A stretch of 64,000 bases of DNA, from contig NW_004450276.1 in assembly GCF_000321225.1 (NCBI RefSeq), positions 5,674,917-5,738,916 on the forward strand. The letters run 5' to 3'. A program made the position numbers and the translations under genes. This document shows, piece by piece, positions 37,376 through 49,527 of the stretch (positions are counted from its first letter, which is position 1; each line of letters opens with the position of its first letter). The DNA comes from Odobenus rosmarus divergens (lineage: Eukaryota; Chordata; Mammalia; Carnivora; Odobenidae). The notes below the pieces were generated by a model. It made no database searches and had not been told where the DNA came from. It saw nothing but the letters and a program-made list of their open reading frames with translations.

Positions 37376-37740
37376 TTTATAAATAAGTAAATAAAATGTA
37401 TGTACCCATTTTTTTGCTTTAGTCAAAAATATATTGAAAATACTTGTTTTGATTGTAGATCATCATTTTCACTGTTACTGTTCTTACAATGGTATAAAGA
37501 TAGACTGTATATAAATTCTTTAATGCTTACACTAAAATGTGATCTTGTTTTCTTATCTCTCATCTTAATGCAAAGTACTAAAATTCTGTTTATTTGGGGT
37601 CCTTCCTCTTAATCAAGATTATTATTAGTAATAGTACATGTCAATGACTCATTTCTAGAACATGGTTCATTAAGGGGGTTTTAGCACACATTGTTGCTCA
37701 GAGACCACAAGAACTGAAGTTGTTTAAATTCTGTCTTTTC

Positions 37741-37927
37741 GGGTGCCTGGGTGGCTCAGTTGGTTAAGTGACTGCCTTCGGCTCAGGTCATGATCCTGGA
37801 GTCCCAGGATCGAGTCCCACATCGGGCTCCCTGCTCGGCAGGGAGTCTGCTTCTCCCTCTGACCCTCTTCCCTCTCGTGTTCTCTCTCTCTCTCAAATAA
37901 ATAAAAAATAAATAAATAAATAAAAAT
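37741..37927 (+). mobile_element. CAN-SINE, sense
   Basis: SINE of the 'gatcctggagtccc' body type with a long (AAAT)n tail. Perfect target duplications aaattctgtcttttc lie at 37726-37740 and 37928-37942. Confidence 0.96.
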
Positions 37928-38029
37928 AAATTCTGTCTTTTCTTTGTCAGCCAAGATTGTGGGGTGAACTTTGTTCATTTATAAGCAGCGCGTTTTCCTC
38001 TGAGTCATCCTGACTTCTCCTATCTTAAG

Positions 38030-39170
38030 AAAAACTCTTGCTTGACCCTCCTCCCCCTACCAACTGCTACCCTGGTTTTCTGCTTGCTGTCTCCTCCCAG
38101 ATGGCCTTCATACTGCTAAGTCCAGTAGACAGTTGTCGTTCTTCTTACTTGATCTGGCAAAAGCAGTTGACGGAGTTGATCACTCCCTCCTCCTTGAAAC
38201 ACTTTCTTCCCTTAGCCTTCAGGAGCCCACATTACCGTGGTGTTCTTCTTGCGTAACCATTCATTCCTCTCTTAACCTCAGCCTCTCACTTTCAGAGTAA
38301 CCTAGTATTTTAGTGATCTCCTCCAGTCATAGAGCTTCGAATATCTTTCTCCAGTCCAGCTTTAAATATGTGCGGATGTTACATCTTCAGCCCAGGCCCA
38401 TTTCTGGAATTTCAAACTTCTGTATCCAACTACTTTCTTGATATCTCCACTTAGATATTTTAATAGACATTTCAAGCATAACATGTCCAAAACTGAACTG
38501 CTAATCTGTCACAAACCTGCTCCACACATAGTTTTGCCTACCTCTGCCAAAGGCAACACCGATTTATAGTTGCTCAAGCCCAAAACCTTGCAGTCATCCT
38601 TCACTCTCTCATCTGACGCCTCGCATTGAATCCTTCCAGAAGTCCCAAGTCAGATTGTGTCACTCCTCGGCTTCAAACCTTCCCCTGGTTTCCCGTATTA
38701 CTTTGAGTAAAAGCCAAAGTGTTCACGGCCCACCACCATGAGGCCCGCATTCTCCCCTTGTCTCCTACTTGTTCACTTGTCCCCAGCCTGCCCCTGGTCT
38801 CCTTGCTATTCCTTGATCACACTGGATATGCTCCCACATAGTCCCTGAGCACTGACTGTTCCTTCTTCCTAGAAATCTCCTCCCTTTCCCCATATCCATA
38901 TAGCGAATTCCCTCCTTGCCTCCAAGTCTTTGTTCGAGTGAGAACCACCCTGACCTATCTGAGATTTCCACCGCCCCCATACTGTCACCCACACATTGCT
39001 GTTTACCCTGATCCTTACCAATAATCATATCCTAACATTTTTGTTGGTCTCTCTGTCTTCCCCTCAGGCTGAGCACAGAAGGGCAGAGATTTTTTTCCCC
39101 ACTGATATGTCTCAGAACAGTGCCTGGCACATAGTAAACACTCAAGAAATCAAATACATACTTGCTGCAA
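38030..39170 (+). mobile_element. L2 LINE, sense
   Basis: L2 landmarks in order: 'gatcactccctcctccttga', 'atgtccaaaactgaactgc', 'ccttgcagtcatccttcac', 'agtgcctggcacatagtaaa'. It ends near 'actcaagaaatcaaatac'. The reading frame is broken. Confidence 0.7.
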
Positions 39171-39610
39171 AGAATAGTCTCATAACTACACCAATGAAGC
39201 ACTCTTTGTTGGCATGAATGAGAACTTTAAAAGTTATTTTTATGTTCCCAGAATTGGGAATGAGAATGGCCCACATTCTAAAGTCAGATCCAGATAACTT
39301 GTGACTTCTGAGTTGCCGTTGCCCTTAATTATCATGGATAACCCAATTTGAATAGAGGTCTCCTATATTTGTTTGCTCTGTTTTGAAAATAAGCCATTCA
39401 CTAGTGATACTGACATTTTATAATAGATGGTTATTATCTAGTGCACTATTTTTCCAGATAAGACACTTGTTTTCTTTCTCAGTAGTATAAATGTGACTTA
39501 TATTTAAATATCTAACATTAAAGTAAAGAAGAAAATAGAAAAGTCAGGCTTTACTGACTGCTGAATTCTATGACTGGGAACTCATCTTCTCCCACATGTT
39601 TTTACCAAAG

Positions 39611-39820
39611 GAACAACATCAGGCCCTTCTGTATCAGTTAATGCAACAGCATCACCACCAGCAGCACCACCCACCTGAACTGCAGCAGCTCCAGATCCCT
39701 GGGCCAACACAGATCCCGATTAACAACCTGCTTGCAGGTACTCAGGCGCCGCCACTTCACCCAGCCACCGCCAACCCGTTTCTCACCATCCATGGCGATA
39801 ACGCAAGTCAGAAAGTAACG
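39611..39820 (+). CDS. MLLT10: MLLT10 exon W10, His/Gln-rich
   Basis: A 210-nt, 70-codon exon between acceptor ttttaccaaag and donor gtaagt. It reads EQHQALLYQLMQQHHHQQHH, then PPELQQLQIPGPTQIPINNL and on to GDNASQKVT. The CAG/CAC-type codon tract (39,641-39,695) encodes the alternating Gln/His run near the AF10 C-terminus. A symmetric exon (phase 0-0), so skipping it would keep the frame. Continuing open past the donor gives only noise. Confidence 0.97.
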
Positions 39821-41003
39821 GTAAGTATCTTTGCTTTATTATTAATCTAGGGAAATAATAAAAAGAATTTTATTGATTAATCAGAGATGACTGTCTCTTT
39901 AGCTTTTCTCTCTTATTTAAAAAAAAATATATATATATATTATTCCCCTGATAATTTCTTCTTAAAACCAGTTGTTTCAGCAGCTGGATATTGTAAACAT
40001 GAAGGACCCAAGCCAATTTATATATCCCCTAAGTACATTAGTTTAAATTTGTGCATATGGTTTGAAGGACGTTTTATAATTCACCAAATTGGAAATGAAA
40101 ATGTGTTTTAGTTATAATAAGTGGAATGGGACAGTCCATTCAAAAGATAATAGTTGGTGCTTTTTGATGAACTTTTGTTCAGTTATTTTGTTTAATTATA
40201 GAACCAGTCTAGATAATTTTGGAATATTTTTTTACTTTGCTTTAAAGTACTTTGTAAAACTGAATCATATTTATAATAAAATTAATATATAAATTTTAGG
40301 GCACTCCAGTTACTCTGCCAGATTAATTTTAAAAAGAAAAGTAAATCATAATTATATTTGTAATGGAATTTAAATTATTAATTTCACTTAAGCGATAGCC
40401 TCTTACCTTTTCAGTGTACCAGTTAAGGTAAATTAAAAATGGTTACAGGAACAGTGTACTGTACATATAGTAGCGCACATTTTAAGGCTGTTTCTTTCTA
40501 TTAATTCTCCTCTTCAATTAGGTCTACTTTACTGGAGTATAAGTGTTTCCCCTAAATTCAAGTCCAGGGCAGAACCCTGTTAGAGGAAGGATATTGGGAT
40601 ATAGAATGGAGACTGGACGTCAGGAAAAGGAAGAAGGGAAAGAATGAGGTGGGAGACTTGGCAAATCGCAGTGTGAAAAGTCACAATGTTTGCTATTTCC
40701 CATTACTTTGAAAGCTTGCTGTTTACTGTGCTGTTAGTCTTCAGAAACTTTAGTTTGTATTGAGTAACAAGAGTTGGTTCAAAATGCAGGATTAATTGGT
40801 TTTCATCAACTCTTCAGTGCCTTTGTTCCCCACTGTCTCTGACTTCCTGATTGTGAATACTCCTGTCGCTATCATAAACCTAGTCACCTCTCCAGTGTTT
40901 TACAGATGTGGGAAATTTCCGTGAGTCTGTATTAATTTAGGGATTTTTTATATACTGTTTTTTCCTCTTTTTCAAATTTTTTCTTGCATTAAAAAGCAAA
41001 CTA

Positions 41004-41454
41004 CAGGCATACCTTGGAGATAGTGCGGATTCAGGTCCACACTACTGCAATAAAGTAAATATTGTAATAAAGTGAGTCAGATGAATGTTTTTGTTTCCAG
41101 TGCATATAAAAATTATGTTTACATTATACCGTAATCTGTCAAGTGTGTGATAGCATTATGTCTAAAAAAAGCACATACCTTAATTTAAAAATGCTTTTTA
41201 TTGCTAAGAAAATGCTACCCATCATCTGAGCTCTCAGTGAGTTGTAATCACTGATCATAGATCCCTGTAACAAATATAATAATGAAAGAGTTTGAAATAT
41301 TATAAGAATGACTAACAATGTGACATAGAAATAAGAATTGATCAAATGCTGTTGGAAAAGTAGTACCAATAGACTTGCTTGACACAAGGTTGTCACCAAC
41401 CTTCAGTTTGGGGGAAAATGTAATAAAGTGATGCTTAATAAAATGAGGTTTTTT
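41004..41454 (+). mobile_element. Internally deleted Tigger1-type (pogo) DNA transposon
   Basis: It starts at the Tigger inverted-repeat text caggcataccttgg, continues with 'gcaataaag'-like repeats and 'gtgcatataaaaattatg', and ends with 'cttaataaaatgaggt', the complementary end lacking its last few bases. The transposase-coding interior is missing, with both ends joined around 41,250. It lies in the last MLLT10 intron. Confidence 0.8.
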
Positions 41455-41569
41455 TTACAAGCTACCTTTTCCTGAGTGATACAGTATGGGATGTGTTTTT
41501 TAATGGAAAACTACAATAATAAATAAGAAAGTAGCAGTATTAAGTACCTAATGGGAGAAAAGCAAGGCT

Positions 41570-41735
41570 GGGAAATAATATTTATGAGTACCCCACTGTG
41601 TGCCAGGCATCTTTGTTAGATAACAATAATATATGTGATTTCAGTCTTGAGGGTCTTTAAAATTTTTTTTATAGATTAGTAAAAGGAGACAAGAAGTTAA
41701 AGCTTAAGGGACACATGGCACATGTGGGATAAGAA
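41570..41735 (+). mobile_element. MIR SINE fragment, sense
   Basis: MIR-like: 'ccccactgtgtgccaggcat', later 'gattagtaaaaggagac'. Moderately diverged. Confidence 0.55.
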
Positions 41736-42095
41736 CCCATGACTTTGTTAGTCCATAAAAATTCATTTTCCCCAATACCACGTTACTACTTCCGTGGACA
41801 AGTCAATTTGGGGGATGATTTCTACATCCGTTCTCTGTATGAGTTCTGTCCTTTCAGATGGGCCCTTCTGTCTTCGTATACTGCTGAAGTTAATAAAAAG
41901 CAACTGATAATGTTTACCAGTAAACTCATGTCTTTATATTGTGCTGAAAAGTAGTCATGCCAACTTGTAGAAAAAAATGAAATCGCCACATATACCACCT
42001 TTTATCTCTGTTATAATTCCAATTTAAGAGATGATTACCACAAGTGTGGGCCATGCATTCATTTACCTAATGCCTTTGATTTTGTTTAACTGCAG

Positions 42096-42140
42096 AGACT
42101 TAGTGATAAAACTGGGCCTGTCACTCAAGAGAAAAGTTGA
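42096..42140 (+). CDS. MLLT10: MLLT10 last coding exon W11 with stop
   Basis: The acceptor is tttaactgcag. The 45-nt coding part reads RLSDKTGPVTQEKS followed by TGA at 42,138-42,140, joining W10 as KVT-RLSDK. This matches the AF10 C-terminus as I recall it. The window's exons sum to 1,565 nt, consistent with one uninterrupted frame of 520 residues plus the stop. Confidence 0.96.
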   Translation, partial: RLSDKTGPVTQEKS

Positions 42141-42826
42141 CACTTGAGAAACCTCTGGATTGCCTCACCTGCTGCTCTAGCACTTCATCTGGCTGCCGTT
42201 GCAGCCCTCCTACACCCATGAAGAAATGCGACAAGAAGTGAACTGCACAACAAAGGATTAATTGCCACAAGGACTTGCTTGTAAGGCTTTGATTAATTTT
42301 CTTGTTGCTTTGTTGCACTGAAATGGAATTCCCATATATCCCCCATCCCTCAACCCAGATTTTTTTGAACTTTGAAAAAAAAATTTTAATAACTAACTTT
42401 TGTCAATGAAATAATTTACATGCAATGAATTTATCAACCTAAGAGGAATTTAATATAGTTGGTGCACAACTAATTTTGTTATAAATTGGAGAGACGAACA
42501 GCAAAACTAAAGACTTGTTCCATTTATAAACTTCGATTTTGTTGTACAAGTTAGAATATGAAATACAATCTTTTGTTTGGGTTATAGTATGCTCGCTCTG
42601 TGAGTCAGATCTTAAGACAAATTTTAAGGAACTGTCCAATATCTTCTATTGGAGTTTTATTGGTTAAGTATTGCAAATTAATAGGTCATCAACTGGGACT
42701 TGGCAATCTTTGTTATAAAAATTTTCTTTATAATGGGATTTGGCCAGTTTTGGTAATTAAATTAGAATGGTAATGTCTGCTTCTGCTAAAGGTAATTCTC
42801 TTTTGCTAAATACTTTTTTTTTTTTT

Positions 42827-42832
42827 AATAAA
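42827..42832 (+). terminator. MLLT10: Proximal poly(A) signal AATAAA, MLLT10
   Basis: Canonical hexamer after a T13-like run, 690 bp past the stop. Cleavage here would give a short 3'UTR form. Confidence 0.6.
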
Positions 42833-43857
42833 GTGCTGAGACCTACTCATATTTTTAAGTAACTACTCATATTTTGAGTTAAGTGAGTTCTAAGGCTGCT
42901 GGGGGAACCAGATCAATTCAAAGTGAAAGATTTCTTTCAGAAAGAGGGGCCACTCTGGAAACTGCTGGTAGGGTTTGGCCTGAATCAAGTGCCTATTAGT
43001 ACCTCCATTGTGTTGAAATGGCTCTAGACAGCTGAGCTTGCACTATCGTCAGTCCTTATACATACGTAGTAGGAATAGTCCGTGTTGCACCAGCAGCCTT
43101 CCCCATGGTTCTGCCTTTATTAAAAACTTTCTATGCCACTGTAGATAGCTCAGGCAAAACTATTACCTGGGTATTTGTCCACTAATGAGTCACAAGGAAA
43201 ATGAGTGGATTTGGTAAGAAATTTTTTTTTTTTTTTAATTTAAACAACTTCCCATTTACTGACAGTGATTTCAAACAAAACAACTACAGTTCCTGAAACA
43301 GGTGAAATTTATATTTACAGTCCTTATACTTTGGGTAGCCACACTCCTGGTGTGACAGTATGGCAGAGTATAAATTGAACAATTGGGGATGTAATCATTG
43401 AACTGTTCTTAAATGTGTGAATTATTAGTGGAAAAGACCCAGCTGTAATTAGACCTCCACTGTGTACTTAGCTGGAAGAACATGTTAATTCTGCAATATG
43501 TCTCTTGGTTAAACATTGCACAGTTCTTACCTCATTTCTGTAAATAAGGTTTTGTGAATCTGTTTTGTATTGTGAAAAATTCATAAGATAACATTGATAT
43601 TTTGATTTGTAATATTTCTAATTGGTAGATTTAATTGAAAAGTAAAATTAATTTATTTTTATATGTTCAGGGGAATTTTAAAGAAAGTCAAATCTTTTGT
43701 AGATAATTAAAAAAATCGGTGTGGTTTATTTTACTTATTTAACCCACTGGTTGTTATTCTGTAACAATTTGTATAAATGGTAAATTTTGAATGTGTTGTT
43801 ATTTTACCTAGATGTAAAATTCCACATGTATTAAAGAAAATGTACAAAGTTTTTGTT

Positions 43858-43863
43858 AATAAA
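43858..43863 (+). terminator. MLLT10: Distal poly(A) signal AATAAA, MLLT10
   Basis: Canonical hexamer within gttaataaaatttaataatg, followed by T/GT-rich sequence. It coincides with the point where unique sequence gives way to L1, so it is the likely main 3' end. Confidence 0.75.
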
Positions 43864-45002
43864 ATTTAATAATGTTTATAACTCTGTGCCATTCCTTTTT
43901 CCAGTTTTATTAAGATATAATTGATATGCCGTACCGTGTAAGCTTAAGGTATACAATATGATGATTTGACTTATATGTATTGTGAAATGATCACCACAGT
44001 AAGTTTAGTTAACATCCATCGTCTCGTGCAGATATGAAAACAGGAGAATGAAAAAAAAAGTCTTTCCTTTGTGATGAGAACTCTTAGTATTTCCTCTCGT
44101 AACAGCTTTCAAATTATCATACAGCGGTGTTAACTGCCTTAATACTGTACATTATGTCCTAGTACTGATTTATTTTATAATTGGACATTTTTACCTTTGG
44201 ACCACATTCATCCAATTCTCTCTCATCCCAGCCCCGCCCTCTGGTAACTGCAAATCTGATCTTTATGAGTCAGTTTTTGTTAATCTCTCTCTCTCTCTCT
44301 CTCTCTTTTTAATAGATTGCACATATGGAGATCATGCAGTATCTATCTCTGTCTGACTTAATTTCACTTAGCGTAATGCCCTGAAGTCCCATCCATGTTG
44401 TCACAAACAGCAGGATTTCCTTCTTCTTTATGGTTGAGTACTATTCCATGTTATACATATGTAATATATATATTATACACTATATGTGGAGTATGTGTGT
44501 ACGCCACAACCTCTTTATCCATTCATGTATTAGTGTACATTTAGGTTGTTTCAATGTCTTGGCTATTGTGAATAATGCTGCAGGGAACATGGGAGTGCAG
44601 ATATCTCTTTGACATAATGTTTTTATTTCCTTCAGATATGTTACCAAAGATAAGAAGGCTGGATCATAGGGTAGCTCTGTTTTTGACTTTTTGCTATTTT
44701 TGACTCCATGCTATTTTCCACAGTGGCTGCACCAATTTATAATCCCACCAACTGTGCACAAGGGTTTCCTTTTCTCCACTTCCTCACCAGCATTTGTTGT
44801 CTCTTGTCTTAATAATGGCCATTCTAACAGGTGTGAAGTGATAGTTCATTGTGGTTTTCTTTTGCACTTCCCTGATGATTAGTGATGTTGAGCACCTTTT
44901 CATGTACCTGTTGGTCATGTGTATCTTCTTGGGGAAAAACGTCTATTTTGGGTCCTTTGCCCATTTTTTAATTGGATTATTTGGGGGAGGGGTTATTTGT
45001 GC

Positions 45003-45033
<31 letters not shown>

Positions 45034-46017
45034 TCTTCTTTTGAGTGGTGTAAGTTCTTTATGTATTTTGGATATTAACACCTTATCTGATATTTGGTTT
45101 GCAAATATTTTTTCCCATTCCATAGGTTATCTCTTCATTTTTTGCTGATGGTTTCTTTTGCTGTGCAGAAAGTTATTTTGATATGGTCTCACTTTTTAAA
45201 ATTTTGTTTCTTGTACTTACTTTCAGTTTCATACCCAAAAAAATCATCGCCAAGACCCGTGTCAGGGAGTTTTTTTCCAGTGTTTTCCTCTAGGAGTTTT
45301 ACAGTTTTGAGTCTTACATTTAATAAGTCTTTAGTTCATTTCAAGTTATTTTTTGTGAGTCGTGTAAGACAGGCATTTGTTTTCACTCTTTGACATGTGA
45401 ATGTCCAATTTTCCCAGCACCATTATTGAAGAGACTATCTTTTCTTCATCAGGTATTCTTGGCTTCTTGGCTCCTTTGTGAAATACTAGTTGACCATATA
45501 TGTTTGGTTTTATTTCTGGGCTCTTGATTCTCTTCCTTTGGTCTATGGATCTGTTTTTAGGCCAGCCATACTGTTTTGATGATTGTAAGCTTAAAAGATA
45601 TCAGGAAGTATGATGCTTCCCACTTTGTTCTTTGTCAAGATTACTTTTGCTATTCAGGGTCCTTTATGGTTAAATATGGATTTTAGAATTTTTTTTTCTA
45701 CTTCTGTAAAAAAATGCCATTGGAATCTTGATATGGATTATACTGAATATGTGGCTTTGGGTAGTATGGACATTTTAACAATATTCTTCCAATCCGTGAA
45801 TATGGGATACCTTTCCATTTATTCCATCTTCTTGGAATTTCTTTCATCAGTGTCTTGTAGTTTACAGTGTAGAGAACTTTTACTTCCTTTGTTAAATTTA
45901 TACTTAAGTATTTAGGTATAGATACTTAAGTTTTTGATGCTATTGTCAATAGGATCATTTTATTTATTTCTTTTTCAGATAATTCATTGTTACTGTATAG
46001 AAATGCTACTGACTTTT

Positions 46018-46207
46018 TTGTTTTTTTAGAGAGAGAGTATGCGTGCATGCAAGTGGGAGGGAGGGGCAGAGGGAGAGAGAGAATCTTAAGCAGGCTCCAC
46101 ACCCAGCATGGAGCCCTAGGGGGGGCTCGATCTCATGACCCGGAGATCATGACCTGAGCTTAAATCAAGAGTTAGATACTTAACCAACTGAGCCACCCTG
46201 GCACCCT
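46018..46207 (-). mobile_element. CAN-SINE, antisense, inside L1
   Basis: Older-type SINE flanked by gaaatgctactgac (46000-46013) and gaaatgctgctgat (46208-46221), a diverged target duplication. Confidence 0.9.
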
Positions 46208-47467
46208 GAAATGCTGCTGATTTTTATGTGTTAATTTTGTATCCTTTAACTTTACTGACTGATTTGATCTAATAGTTTTTGGTGGCATCTAGGATGCTCA
46301 ATACTGTGTTGAATGGGAGTGGTGAGAGTGGGCATCTTTGTCCTGTTCTTACTCTTCGAAGAAAAGCTTTCAGCTTGTTGCTATTGAGTATGATTTTCGC
46401 TGTGGGCTTGTCATTTATGACCTTTATTAAGTTGAGATACATTTCTTCTGTCCCGAATTAGTTGAGTTTTTATCATGAATGGATGTTAAATTTTGTCAAA
46501 TGTTTTTTCTGCCTCATCTGGCCTTGAGATGGTCATATGATTTTTTTCTTTCATTCCATTAATGTGATGTTTTACATCGACTGATGTGTATATGCTGAAC
46601 CATCCTAGGTATAAATCCCACTGGATCATGACGAATGATTTTTTTTTTTTTTTTTTTTTTGGTGAATGATCCGCTGAATTAGGTTTGCTAGTATTTGCAT
46701 CTATATTCATCAGGGATATTGGCCTGTAGTTGCATTTTCTTGTGTCCTTTCTGGCTTTGGTAGCAGGGTGATGCTGGCCTCATAAAATGAATTTGAGAGC
46801 ATTCCTTCCCCTTTAATTTTTTGGGGAAGAGTTTGGGAAGGATTGTTGTTAATTCTTTTAAATATTTGGTAAAATTCACCAGTGAAGCCGTCTGGCCCTG
46901 GACTTTTCTTTGTTTTGAGATCTTTGATAATGAGTCAATCTTACCAGTAATTGGGCTCTTCACGTTTTTTATTTCTTTCTGATTCAGTCTTGGTAGATTT
47001 TATGTTTCTAAGAATTTTTCCATTTCTTCTAGGGTGTCCAGTTTGTTGGTTCATAATAGCTTTTACGATCCTTTGTATTTCTGCGGGGTCAGTTGTAAAA
47101 TTCTTTTCATTATAATTGTGTTGAATTGGGTCTCCTCTCTTTTTTCCTTGGTTAGTCTAGCTAAAAATTTGTCAGCTTTGTTTATCTTTTCAAAGAACCA
47201 GCTTGCAGTTTTGTTCATTTTTTCTGTTGCTTTCCTGTTCTCTGTTTCATTTATTTCTGCTCTAATCTTTATTAGTTCCTTCCTTCTGCTAACTTTGGGC
47301 TCAGTCTGTTCTTTTTCTAGTTCCTTGAGGCAGAGTTAGGTTGTTTATTTGAGATCTTTGTTTCTAATATAGCTGTTTATTGCTATTAACTTACCTCTTA
47401 GAACTGCTTTTGCTGCATCTTGTAAGTTTTGGTATGTTCTGTTTCCTTTTTTATTCCAAGCTGCTTT

Positions 47468-47579
47468 TTTTTTTTTTTAAGTTTTATTTATTTATTTGAC
47501 AGAGACACAGCGAGAGAGGGAACACAAACAGGGGGAGTGGGAGAGGGAGGAGCAGGCTCCCCACTGAGCAGCGAGCCCG
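47468..47579 (-). mobile_element. Truncated CAN-SINE, antisense, inside L1
   Basis: About 110 bp of SINE ending at 'gcgagcccg', so the head is missing. The target duplications agctgcttt at 47459-47467 and 47580-47588 show the truncation happened at integration. Confidence 0.88.
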
Positions 47580-47601
47580 AGCTGCTTTCATCTCTCCTTT
47601 G

Positions 47602-47744
47602 GGGGTGCCTGGGTGGCTCAGGTGGTTAAGCGTCTGACTCTTGATCTCAGCTCAGTTCTTGATCTTGGTTGTGAGTTCAAGCCCCATGTTGGCCTCCACA
47701 CTAGGCATGGAGCCTACTTAAAAAAAAAATAAATAAAAGTAATT
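47602..47744 (+). mobile_element. Short CAN-SINE, sense, inside L1
   Basis: Older short SINE 14 bp downstream of the previous one, in the opposite orientation. Target duplications tctcctttg lie at 47593-47601 and 47745-47753. Confidence 0.9.
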
Positions 47745-49327
47745 TCTCCTTTGAATCACTGGTTGTTCAGGAGAGTATTACATAATTTCCATATATTTGT
47801 GAGTTTTCCAGGTTTTTTTTCTGTTAATTTCTAGGTTCATAACCATTGTGATCAGAGAATATACTTGGTATGACTTTAGTCTTCTTGAATTTCCTAAGAC
47901 TTGTCTTGTGGCCCAATATATCATATGTCCTAGAAAATGTTCCATGTGTGCTTGAGAAGAATGTATATTCTGCTGTTGTCAGAAATTTCTTTATATGTCT
48001 GTTAGGCCCCTTTGTTCTATTGTGGTGTTCAAATCTGTTTTCCTTATTGATTCTTTGAATTATCTATCCATGTTGAGAGTGGGATATATATATATATATA
48101 TATATATTTCTCCTTTTAGCTCTGTTAGCTTTTGCTTTATATATTTAGGTGCTCTGATGTTGGGTGCATAAGTATTTACAGTTGTTATATCTACTTGATG
48201 GATTGACCCCTTTGTCACTATTTAATGACCTTTGTTTCTTGTATCATTTTTAAGGTCTGTTTTGTCTGATGAAAGTATAACTACTCTTGCTTTTTCTGTT
48301 TTGGTTATCGTTTCTTGAAATGTCTTTTTCCATCTCTTCACTCAGTCTGTGTGTCTTTAAGGCTGAAGTGAATCATTTGTAAACAGCATGCCGTTGTATC
48401 TTTTTTAGTCTATTCAGCCATTCTACTTACTTTGGAGAATTTAATCCATTTATGTTTAATCCATTTTAGGTTATTGATGTTATAGTTTACATATTTTTTT
48501 ATACTGTGTATTCAGTAACAAGATTATTGTCATGGTAACTTTTACTGTTTGCTTTTTAACTTTTAAACTAGAGTTGTAAGTGAATTTCATACCACTATTA
48601 ACATATTACAGAATCTTTGATTATATATTTACCATTACCAGTGAGTTTTATACTACCTTTTAATGTTTTCATGATGTTAATTAGTATCCTTTTGCTTCCA
48701 CTCATGGAACTCCCTTTAGTATTTGTTGTAAGGCTGGTGGTACAAGTGGTGATGCACTCTCTCCACTTTTGTTTGTTGTGAAAAGTCTTTCTCCTTCATT
48801 TCTGAAGGACAGCTTCATGTATAGAACTCTTGATTGATGGTTATTTTGTTTCATTATTTTGAATATGTCCTCCTATTTTCTCCTGGCCTGAAATGTTTCC
48901 TTTGAGAAATCTGCTTATAGTCTTAAGGGGTTTCTGTATGTAACTTCTCTCTTATGTAACTTCTCTCTTTCCTTTTATTGCTTTCAGAATTCTTTCTTTG
49001 TGTTTGACTTCTAACATTATAGTCACAGTGTGTTTTGGCATAGCCCTATTCAGGTTCAACCGATTTGGTATCCTTTGGGCCTCATGGATCTGGATGTCCA
49101 CTTCTCTCCCCAAGTTTGGGAAGTTCCAGCCATTACCATATACTTTCTGTCCTTTTTCTCTTCTCCTGGAATTCCCATAATGTGAATATTGTTGTGTTCC
49201 AAAATTCCCATAGACGTTCTTTACTCTTTTTCATTCTTTTTTCTTTTTGTTTCTCGGACTGAATAATTTTGAATGTCCTGTCTTCTGGGTCACTGATACT
49301 TTCTCCTGCTTAGTCAAGTCTGCTTTT

Positions 49328-49527
49328 TTTTTTTTTTTTTTTAAGATTTTATTTATTTATTTGACAGAGAGAGACAGCGAGAGCAGGAACACAAGCAGGG
49401 GGAGTGGGAGAAGGAGAAGCAGGCTTCCCGCGGAGCAGGGAGCCCGATGTGGGACTCGATCCCAGGACCCTGGGATCATGACCTGAGCCGAAGGCAGCCG
49501 CTTAACGACTGAGCCACCCAGGCGCCC
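49328..49527 (-). mobile_element. CAN-SINE, antisense, inside L1
   Basis: Full-length young-type SINE with perfect target duplications tcaagtctgctttt at 49314-49327 and 49528-49541. Confidence 0.96.

Larger units (their letters stand above)
34294..39610 (+). other. MLLT10 intron, 5.3 kb
   Basis: Contains an antisense L2 (34.5-36.2 kb), a cluster of six sense CAN-SINEs (36.2-37.9 kb) and a sense L2 (38.0-39.2 kb). No further exon is seen. ORFs such as 34,480-34,947 (-) are L2 relics. Confidence 0.8.
42141..43880 (+). other. MLLT10: MLLT10 3'UTR
   Basis: AT-rich sequence free of recognisable interspersed repeats, from the stop codon to the distal poly(A) signal; L1 sequence starts right after it. 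It contains two AATAAA signals (42,827 and 43,858) and a two-copy 20-bp tandem repeat (ctactcatattttta-type) at 42,843-42,882. The 3' boundary is inferred from the distal signal. Confidence 0.8.

Noticed and set aside
45094..45393. ORFs inside 44-49 kb on + (for example 99 codons at 45,094)
   Set aside because: They lie antisense to the dead L1 ORF2, and the sense L1 frames are broken.
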